Shown here: piece after piece, positions 1 to 5,155 of the stretch
How the letters are laid out: each line of letters starts with the position of its first letter
How positions within the stretch are numbered: position 1 is the first letter of the stretch
From: DATCSE01 sp036568605
GTDB lineage: Bacteria > Pseudomonadota > Gammaproteobacteria > Burkholderiales > Burkholderiaceae_C
Length of the DNA: 7,598 nucleotides
Assembly (NCBI GenBank): GCA_036568605.1
Contig: DATCSE010000375.1
Location: 1 to 7,598, forward strand
Direction: 5' to 3'
Notes under the pieces: model-generated
The model's database searches: none
Told to the model about the DNA's origin: nothing
The model's input: only the letters and a program-made list of their open reading frames with translations
Program-made: the position numbers and the translations under genes

Positions 1-90
1 GTGCAGCAGCACGCCGAGCGTCACGGCGATGCAGCCGGCGACGAAGGCCCAGAGGTGGCGACGATCGGCGAGCACGCGGGTCGGGGTCAT
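1..90 (-). CDS. Partial hypothetical membrane protein (N-terminus only)
   Basis: An open frame reads leftward from an ATG at 90 and runs off the window, giving 30 residues that begin MTPTRVLADRRHLWAF. A charged stretch (R5, D9, R10, R11) is followed by a hydrophobic run from about residue 13 to 29, which looks like a first membrane helix. It follows soxA on the same strand after about 120 bp, so it may be read from the same transcript or have its own promoter. There is no convincing Shine-Dalgarno sequence before the ATG. The style loosely recalls the start of small transporter or MFS-type proteins, but too little is visible to assign a family. The gene itself is a tentative call. Confidence 0.4.
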   Translation of the reverse strand, partial: MTPTRVLADRRHLWAFVAGCIAVTLGVLLH

Positions 91-209
91 GGTCGGGATG
101 GTCGCGGCGAAAGCAGCCGCGACGATAACTGATCGCTGCGCTCATCCGATCTCGCGGCGAGGCATGTCGAAACGCGCGCGGGCTTCGATACCTCAGCCCG
201 AACGGAGCA
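91..209. other. Intergenic region downstream of soxA
   Basis: About 120 bp separate the soxA stop codon from the partial frame at the left edge. It contains an imperfect dyad at 167-188 (7-bp arms with one G-T pair, 8-base loop) and a perfect 5-bp-arm dyad at 151-161. Neither is followed by a run of T on the transcribed strand, so no intrinsic terminator can be claimed and read-through to the left is possible. Confidence 0.4.
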
Positions 210-1001
210 CTATGGCCGCACCGCCGGCGTCTCGATCGCCATGCCCGCCGCACGCTGCATCAGGTACAGCTCGAGCTCGGTCAGCTCTGCCGCGCCGTAC
301 GGGAACGGCTCGGCGCGCACGCCGGCGATGCAGCCGCGCAGCCGGCGCTGCAGCGAGCCCACGCCCTGCCATTCGAGCCGGTAGATCGGGTACCCGGTCG
401 GATGCGCCTGCGGGATCGTCGCACCGGCCAGCTTGCCCCCGGCACGCTCGTCGTGACACTGGGCGCACGACAGGTCGAGCTGGCCCATGCGCTGCCGGTA
501 CAAGCGCTCGCCACGCTCACGAAACGGCACCAGCCGCGGATCGTTCGACGGCGCGATCGAAACGCCGCGCGACTGCACCGCCACGAACGTCTCGAGCGTG
601 AGCAGTTCCTGACTCTCGGATGCGAGTGCATCGGCTCGCTGATGGCCCACGCGGCACGCGTTGATGCGCTGCGCGAGCGTGAGCGGACGCTGCGTCGCCA
701 CGTCGAATGCCGGGTAACGCGCAGCCACGCCTTTCATGCTGCCGGCCGCGGCGCCATGGCACGACGCGCACGAGCGCTTCGTGCTGCCGTCCGCACGGTC
801 CCAGGCCACGGCGCCTTCCTGCACCCACAGCATCGCCGGGTTCTGCGCATCGTCGCGCTGGATCGCCTGGACCTCGCGCGTCATGAAGTCGAAGCCGGAG
901 CGGCGAGCGTCGACAGGCTTGCTCGAATCGGCAGCCGCGGCGAGCAGCTGTGCGCTGCACAGCCCTATCGCGGCCGCAAGCCGCAACGTCGTTCGCTTCA
1001 T
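210..1001 (-). CDS. soxA: SoxA, diheme c-type cytochrome of the SoxAX complex
   Basis: This 263-residue protein matches SoxA, which with SoxX couples sulfur substrates oxidatively to the carrier cysteine of SoxY in the periplasm. Residues 1 to about 24 form a Sec signal peptide (KR then a hydrophobic Ala/Leu core). Two haem c sites are visible: C78-A-S-C81-H82 and C179-A-Q-C182-H183, so it is the diheme type. C224 in the RGCIAGVRAEP segment matches the conserved cysteine (persulfide) ligand of the active-site haem. C116 in INACRVGHQ and the downstream ESQELLTLETFVAVQSRG stretch are also typical. The start ATG overlaps the soxZ stop by 4 bp (ATGA), and lack of a strong ribosome binding site suggests translational coupling. 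It is the last recognised gene of the operon. All expected haem and active-site residues are present, so it should be functional. Confidence 0.95.
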   Translation of the reverse strand: MKRTTLRLAAAIGLCSAQLLAAAADSSKPVDARRSGFDFMTREVQAIQRDDAQNPAMLWVQEGAVAWDRADGSTKRSCASCHGAAAGSMKGVAARYPAFDVATQRPLTLAQRINACRVGHQRADALASESQELLTLETFVAVQSRGVSIAPSNDPRLVPFRERGERLYRQRMGQLDLSCAQCHDERAGGKLAGATIPQAHPTGYPIYRLEWQGVGSLQRRLRGCIAGVRAEPFPYGAAELTELELYLMQRAAGMAIETPAVRP

Positions 1002-1321
1002 CCGGTGACGGTCAGCCCGACGCGCTCAGTCTGCGCGAACCCGCGATCGCCCTCCCACGTGAACTCGAGCGTGCCGCTCGCGGTCGCGACCGTGCAGAAC
1101 GTCAGGTATGGGTTCGCCGCCACCGCGGGGAACAGGTCGGCGCTGAAGACCAGCTCACCGTCGTAGCGGCAGCTGAAGCGGCGCAGGATGTTGCGCGGCA
1201 GGATCTGGCCGTCGTCGCCGGCGCGGTAGCCGGTCTCCATCGGGTGCGCGATCAGCGTGCGGATCTCGACGACCTCGCCGCGCTTCGCGGTCGCCGGCAT
1301 CGTGATCAGTGCGCGCGCCAT
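998..1321 (-). CDS. soxZ: SoxZ, sulfur-carrier partner subunit
   Basis: The 107-residue product matches SoxZ, an immunoglobulin-like beta protein that pairs with SoxY to form the periplasmic carrier of sulfur intermediates. Recognisable family segments are KRGEVVEIRTLIAHPMETG (residues 13-31), RYDGELVFSADLFPAVAANPYL (52-73, described here by its ends RYDG and NPYL) and the closing GTLEFTWEGD strand. It has no signal peptide, as usual for SoxZ, which is known to leave the cell bound to Tat-exported SoxY. Cysteines at 51 (FSCRYDG) and 76 (LTFCTVAT) are notable for a protein usually thought of as cysteine-poor. The start has a good ribosome binding site, GGAGG at 1332-1336 on the minus strand, 10 nt before the ATG. 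It lies 22 bp after soxY and overlaps soxA by 4 bp. Confidence 0.93.
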   Translation of the reverse strand: MARALITMPATAKRGEVVEIRTLIAHPMETGYRAGDDGQILPRNILRRFSCRYDGELVFSADLFPAVAANPYLTFCTVATASGTLEFTWEGDRGFAQTERVGLTVTG

Positions 1322-1343
1322 CGCGGTCGTGCCTCCGTCTTCG

Positions 1344-1808
1344 TCACGGCGTCTCGATGCACGCGGCCAGCGTGACGATCACGTCGGCCGAGTCGGACCA
1401 GAAGCTGCCGTCGTTCATCTGCGCGATCGCCACGAGCTGCTGCGAGGTCGCAAGACGGATGCGCGTCGAGATGTCGGCCCGGCCGGCACGCGGCCCGAGG
1501 CGGCAGGTGATCACGTCGCGCTGCGGGTTCTTCTCGTTCAGCACGGTGATCGCAAGCACATGGTCGGCGGGCGTCATCGGGCTCGTCACGTGCACGCTGA
1601 TCGGCACGGTGTTGCCGTTCTCGACCAGCGGCGCGATGTCGAGCTTGACGCGGCCGCGCTGCAGCGGCGCGCCGTTCGTGAAGGCCTTGATCGCGGCCGG
1701 CAGGTCGTCGGCCGCGTCCGCGGGGCGGGCCATCAGCAGCGTGCCGAGTACGCCGCCGGTGGCCGCGCTGAGCAAGGTGCGCCGCGTGAGCATAGGCATC
1801 GCCGTCAT
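1344..1808 (-). CDS. soxY: SoxY, sulfur-carrier protein with non-canonical C-terminal arm
   Basis: This 154-residue protein matches SoxY, the subunit whose C-terminal cysteine holds sulfur intermediates during thiosulfate or sulfide oxidation. A Tat signal is visible: T8-R9-R10-T11-L12-L13, a hydrophobic core to about residue 26 and an ADA cleavage region near 30-32. The mature part contains APLVENGNTVPISVHV (about 59-74) and NEKNPQRDVITCRLGP (91-106), characteristic of SoxY. The C-terminus reads VTLAACIETP with the single candidate carrier cysteine at 150, instead of the classical GGCGG ending. A second cysteine is at 102. The start at 1808 is chosen because its ATG overlaps the soxX stop (ATGA). 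ATGs at 1799 and 1793 would remove only 3 or 5 residues and leave the Tat motif intact. The open frame continues upstream to 2072, but that part lies over soxX and is not SoxY. Confidence 0.92.
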   Translation of the reverse strand: MTAMPMLTRRTLLSAATGGVLGTLLMARPADAADDLPAAIKAFTNGAPLQRGRVKLDIAPLVENGNTVPISVHVTSPMTPADHVLAITVLNEKNPQRDVITCRLGPRAGRADISTRIRLATSQQLVAIAQMNDGSFWSDSADVIVTLAACIETP

Positions 1809-2245
1809 CGCAGCGTGGCGAGGTACGCGACCACGTCCTCGATCTGCTGCGCCGTCAGGATGGTCCGGCCCTGCCAGCTCTTGCCGACGCGCGTGTAGCC
1901 GTCGCGGCGGTAGTACGCCGGCATGATGGTGTCGGGGTTCACGCGATGCGAATCGACGACGCGCAGCCGCAGTTGCGCGACCGACCAGCGTGCGCCCGTG
2001 CCGGCCAGATCGGGCGCGAGCGTGCCCTGGAAGCGCTCCTCGGGGATGGGCGCGGTGTGGCACAGCAGGCACAGCCCGACCTGCCGGTTCGCGACGATCG
2101 CGCGGCCGCGCGCCGCGTCGCCGGGCGTGTCGCTCAGCGGCATCGGGATCGCATCACCGACCACGTCGATCTCCGGCCCCGCCGCCACGTCGGAACTCGT
2201 GGCACCGGCACAACACAACGCGGCAAGCATGATCCCGACCCGCAC
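1805..2245 (-). CDS. soxX: SoxX, monoheme c-type cytochrome of the SoxAX complex
   Basis: The C-terminal half matches SoxX, the small cytochrome subunit that receives electrons from SoxA. The haem site is C59-L-L-C62-H63 and the likely distal ligand is M108 in NPDTIMPAYY. The ending LTAQQIEDVVAYLATLR is typical of the family. The GTG at 2245 is preferred (146 residues) because it places an arginine ahead of the hydrophobic run VGIMLAALCCAGA, giving a plausible Sec signal peptide, and a weak GGGG lies upstream. An ATG at 2230 is the alternative and would leave a signal without a positive charge. Two adjacent cysteines (11, 12) lie in the signal region but do not form a clear lipobox. The gene begins 17 bp after the molybdenum-subunit stop and overlaps soxY by 4 bp. 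The family call is strong; the start is uncertain. Confidence 0.88.
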   Translation of the reverse strand: MRVGIMLAALCCAGATSSDVAAGPEIDVVGDAIPMPLSDTPGDAARGRAIVANRQVGLCLLCHTAPIPEERFQGTLAPDLAGTGARWSVAQLRLRVVDSHRVNPDTIMPAYYRRDGYTRVGKSWQGRTILTAQQIEDVVAYLATLR

Positions 2246-2262
2246 ACCGGCCCCGCGCGCCG

Positions 2263-4503
2263 CTACGCCCGCTTCAGGCTGTGGTTCTTCAGCGGCAGCT
2301 CGCGGATGCGCTGGCCCGTCGCCGCGTAGATCGCATTGAGCACCGCGGGTGCGGCCACCGCGATCGTCGGCTCGCCGACGCCGCCCCAGAAGCCGCCCGA
2401 CGGCATCACGATGGTCTCGACCTTGGGCATGTGCTCCATGTGCACGACCGGGTAGGTGCTGAAGTTGTCCTGCTCGATGCGGCCGTCCTTCACGGTGCAG
2501 CCGCCGAACAGCGCAGCCGACAGGCCATAGACGAACGAGCCTTCGACCTGCGCCTCGATCTGCTGCGGGTTGACCGCGTACCCCGGGTCGGTGGCCGCGA
2601 CGATGCGGTGGATCTTCAGGTCGCCATCGTTGCTGACCGAAACTTCGGCGCACGCCGCGACATAACTGCCGAAGCCCATGATCTGCGCGAGCCCGCGGTA
2701 CACCTTCTGGCCGTTGACGTCGGGCGCCGGCTTGCCCCAGCCGGCGCGCTCGGCCACCGCGTTGAGCACCGCGAGGTGCTTGGGCGAGCTCGCGAGCAGC
2801 TTGCGGCGCAGCGCGAGCGGGTCCTGCTTCGTCGCCACCGCGATCTCGTCGACGAAGCTCTCGACGTAGATCGCGTTGTGGTTCAGGTTCACGCCGCGCC
2901 AGAAGCCCGGCGGCACGTGCGTGTTGCGCATCGCGTGGTCGATCAGCAGGTTCGGCACCGCATAGCCGAACACGCCCTCGGCGCCGCTGGGGTTCAGGCC
3001 CTGGAACGTGACCGGGTCCTTGCCGTTCTGCAGGTTCTGCGGCGCGAGCCCGGCGAGGATCGATTGGCCCGAGATGCGCATGTGCCACGCCACCACCTCG
3101 CCTTGCGCATCGAGGCCTGCGACCATGCGGCATTGCGTGATCGGATGGTACTTGCCGTGCGCCATGTCCTCCTCGCGCGACCAGATCAGCTTGACCGGCG
3201 TGCCGGGCAGCTCCTTCGCGATCAACACCGCCTGCTGCAGCCAGTCGTGCGCGCCGCGCCGGCCGAAGCCGCCGCCGAGGTTGAGCTTGTAGACGTCGCA
3301 CTGCGAGGGCCTCAGGCCGGCCGCCTCGGCCGCGGCTGCAAGCGCGGCCTCACCGTTCTGCGTCGGGCACCAGACCTCGCAACGCTCCGGCGTCCAGCGC
3401 ACCGTCGCGTTCATCGTCTCCATCGTCGCGTGGTTCTGGAACGGGTACGAATACACCGCCTCGACCTTGCGCGCCGCGTCGGCCAGCGCCTTCTTTGCAT
3501 CGCCTTTCTCGTTGCCGACGAAGGCCTGCTGCGCGGTCAAGCCTTCCTTCAGCATCGCTGCGATGGTCTCGCTCGAGACCTTCGCGTTCGGGCCCTCGTC
3601 CCATTCGATCGGCATCGCGGCCAGCGCGCTCTTCGCATGCCACCACGTATCGGCGACCACCGCGACGGCGCTGTCGCCGACTTTCACGACCTTCTTGACA
3701 CCGGGCTTGCCGGCGATCTTCGCGGCGTCGAAGCTCTTGACCTTGCCGCCGAACACCGGGCAGTCGACGATCGCGGCGTTCAGCATGCCGGGCAGCTTCA
3801 GGTCCATGCCGAAGACCTGCTTGCCGGTGGTCTTGGCTACGGTGTCGAGGCGCTTGACCGGCTTGCCAGCGACCTTCCAGGTCTTCGGGTCCTTCAGCGC
3901 CACCTCGGTCGGCGGCGTGAGCTTCGATGCCGCAACGGCGACCTTGCCGTAGGTCGTCGTGCGGCCACTGGGCTTGTGCGTGATCACGCTGTTCGCGGCC
4001 GTGCATTCGGCAACCGGCACCTTCCACTCGTCGGCCGCAGCCTGCACCAGCAGCATGCGCGCGGTCGCGCCGCCCTTGCGCACGTAGTCGTTCGATTCGC
4101 GGATGCCCCGGCTGCCGCCGGTCGAGTAGTTGCCCCAGACGCGATTGCGCGCGAGGTTGGTCGCCGGCGTCGGATATTCGGTGCTGACGCGCGACCAGTC
4201 GCATTCGAGCTCCTCGGCGACGAGCTGCGCGAGGCCCGTCAGCGTGCCCTGTCCCATCTCGGAACGCGCGATGCGGATGATCACCGAGTCGTCGGGCTTC
4301 ACGACGACCCAGGCGTTGACCTCGGGTGAAGCGGCCAGCGGCGCCTGCGCGAACGCCTGTTGGATCAGCGGGACGTGAAAGCCGACGACCAGCCCGCCGG
4401 CGGCCAGCGCCGAGCCGCCGATGAAGCGGCGGCGCGTCAGCGGCGCGGTCGTGGGGTGATGGGTGTCGGAGGTCGGAAGCGAAGAGGTCGAAGTCGTCGT
4501 CAT
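2263..4503 (-). CDS. Tat-exported xanthine dehydrogenase-family molybdopterin-binding subunit (IorB/AldH type)
   Basis: This 746-residue protein matches the large subunit of two-subunit molybdenum hydroxylases such as isoquinoline 1-oxidoreductase and membrane-linked aldehyde dehydrogenases. It should bind molybdopterin-cytosine dinucleotide and hydroxylate an aldehyde or heterocycle; the substrate cannot be read from sequence. A Tat signal is clear: R24-R25-R26-F27-I28-G29-G30 followed by a hydrophobic stretch, with cleavage probably near AFAQA (50-54). Cofactor motifs include SEMGQGTLTG (81-90), GGGFGRRG (410-417), PPGFWRGV (531-538) and GGVGEPTIAVAAPAVLNAI (707-725), where E711 corresponds to the catalytic glutamate. 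The start at 4503 is fixed by GAGGAG at 4513-4518 on the minus strand, 9 nt upstream. The frame stays open to 5211, but that part lies over the small-subunit gene. No FAD subunit or XdhC-like maturation gene is adjacent, so electrons probably leave through cytochrome c. SoxX follows after 17 bp. Confidence 0.94.
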   Translation of the reverse strand: MTTTSTSSLPTSDTHHPTTAPLTRRRFIGGSALAAGGLVVGFHVPLIQQAFAQAPLAASPEVNAWVVVKPDDSVIIRIARSEMGQGTLTGLAQLVAEELECDWSRVSTEYPTPATNLARNRVWGNYSTGGSRGIRESNDYVRKGGATARMLLVQAAADEWKVPVAECTAANSVITHKPSGRTTTYGKVAVAASKLTPPTEVALKDPKTWKVAGKPVKRLDTVAKTTGKQVFGMDLKLPGMLNAAIVDCPVFGGKVKSFDAAKIAGKPGVKKVVKVGDSAVAVVADTWWHAKSALAAMPIEWDEGPNAKVSSETIAAMLKEGLTAQQAFVGNEKGDAKKALADAARKVEAVYSYPFQNHATMETMNATVRWTPERCEVWCPTQNGEAALAAAAEAAGLRPSQCDVYKLNLGGGFGRRGAHDWLQQAVLIAKELPGTPVKLIWSREEDMAHGKYHPITQCRMVAGLDAQGEVVAWHMRISGQSILAGLAPQNLQNGKDPVTFQGLNPSGAEGVFGYAVPNLLIDHAMRNTHVPPGFWRGVNLNHNAIYVESFVDEIAVATKQDPLALRRKLLASSPKHLAVLNAVAERAGWGKPAPDVNGQKVYRGLAQIMGFGSYVAACAEVSVSNDGDLKIHRIVAATDPGYAVNPQQIEAQVEGSFVYGLSAALFGGCTVKDGRIEQDNFSTYPVVHMEHMPKVETIVMPSGGFWGGVGEPTIAVAAPAVLNAIYAATGQRIRELPLKNHSLKRA

Positions 4504-4526
4504 GATGAGTCGCTCCTCTGCGCCGT

Positions 4527-4982
4527 TCAGGCCGTCATGCCGGCGGCTTGCTTGATCGCGGCCCGCACCCGGTTGTAGGTGCCGCAACGGCAGATGTTGC
4601 TCATGGCGGCGTCGATGTCGGCATCGGTGGGCTTGGGCTTGTCCTTCAGCAGCGCCGCGGCGGCCATGATCATCCCGGACTGGCAGAAGCCGCACTGCGG
4701 CACGTCCAGCGCGACCCAGGCCTTCTGCAGCGGGTGCGAGCCGTCGGGCGAGAGGCCTTCGATCGTCACGATCTTCTCGTTCGCGCCGACCGTCGCAGCG
4801 GGGCGTACGCAGGAGCGCGTCGGCACGCCGTCGATGTGCACCGTACAGGCGCCGCATTGCGCGATCCCGCAGCCGTACTTCGTGCCGGTCAGGCCGAGCT
4901 GCTCGCGCAGCACCCACAGCAGCGGGGTGTCGTCTTCGGCCTGGAACTGCTGCACCTTGCCATTCACGTTCAACGTCGCCAT
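4527..4982 (-). CDS. [2Fe-2S]-binding small subunit of molybdenum hydroxylase (IorA type)
   Basis: This 151-residue protein carries electrons from the molybdenum centre of the large subunit. The N-terminal plant-type ferredoxin domain has C38, C43, C46 (GCGIAQCGAC) and C58. The C-terminal helical domain has C97 and C100 (PQCGFC) and C131 and C133 (CRC). All eight ligands of the two clusters are present. It has no signal peptide and is presumably exported bound to the Tat-targeted large subunit, as known for this class. The ATG at 4982 is chosen because GGAGA lies 6 nt upstream (4989-4993 on the minus strand). An upstream ATG at 5039 would add a basic 19-residue extension without family similarity. 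It is the first gene of the operon, 23 bp before the large subunit. Confidence 0.95.
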   Translation of the reverse strand: MATLNVNGKVQQFQAEDDTPLLWVLREQLGLTGTKYGCGIAQCGACTVHIDGVPTRSCVRPAATVGANEKIVTIEGLSPDGSHPLQKAWVALDVPQCGFCQSGMIMAAAALLKDKPKPTDADIDAAMSNICRCGTYNRVRAAIKQAAGMTA

Positions 4983-5155
4983 TGTTGGTCTCCGTTCGTT
5001 GCGGGCGGTGAATTCGGGTGGGCGATTGTGTATGCGCATGACCGCAAAGTTCCGCCCTGCCGAATACCCTGAGCGATTCAGTCGGACTGACCATCAGAAT
5101 CGACCGGACATATCCCTGCGACCGCGAGGGACACGACGACGACGAGGAATGACCG
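4983..5155. promoter_or_regulatory. Divergent promoter region between the Mo-hydroxylase/sox operon and the AtuA-family gene
   Basis: The 173 bp between the divergent start codons must hold promoters for both directions. It is less G/C-rich than the flanking genes, especially around 5011-5050 and 5061-5103. No strong sigma-70 match could be assigned with certainty in either direction. It contains an 8-bp palindrome at 5032-5039 and two nested inverted repeats at 5074-5102. Ribosome binding sites are clear at both ends (GGAGA for the leftward gene, GAGGAA at 5144-5149 for the rightward gene). Confidence 0.6.
5074..5102. repeat. Nested inverted repeats, candidate operator
   Basis: A perfect dyad TCAGTC-G-GACTGA occupies 5078-5090. 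A second pair of arms, CGATTC at 5074-5079 and GAATCG at 5097-5102, encloses it with a 17-base gap. The two dyads share bases and have different centres (5084 and 5088), so they may be alternative or overlapping protein sites. Their place in the divergent region suggests a transcription factor site, although no regulator gene is adjacent. No T-run follows, so a terminator is unlikely. Confidence 0.45.

Noticed and set aside
143..145. Alternative ATG for a leftward gene in another frame
   Set aside because: The resulting frame is Arg/Asp/Pro-rich with no membrane segment, unlike the frame beginning at 90.
151..161. Short perfect dyad after soxA as a terminator
   Set aside because: Only 5-bp arms with a one-base centre and no T-run; a real RNA hairpin is not possible with such a loop.
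29..1166. Plus-strand open frames over soxA and soxZ
   Set aside because: Low-complexity Arg/Ala/Pro translations opposite well-supported genes.
1805..3301. Long frame extending soxX upstream to 3301
   Set aside because: Everything before about 2245 is the molybdenum-subunit gene read out of frame; only the last 146 codons show SoxX features.
2281..4329. 682-codon plus-strand open frame antisense to the molybdenum subunit
   Set aside because: Arg/His/Asp-rich translation with no recognisable domain; it lies wholly over a clear gene and is expected from high-GC codon bias.
4983..5039. Upstream ATG start at 5039 for the [2Fe-2S] subunit
   Set aside because: The extension is basic and unlike the family, and a good ribosome binding site precedes the ATG at 4982.
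5044..5058. Sigma-54-like promoter on the minus strand (GG and TTTGC elements spaced correctly)
   Set aside because: Only the GG, one following base and TTGC match; the -24 element is poor and no enhancer-binding regulator gene is present, so it is not called.
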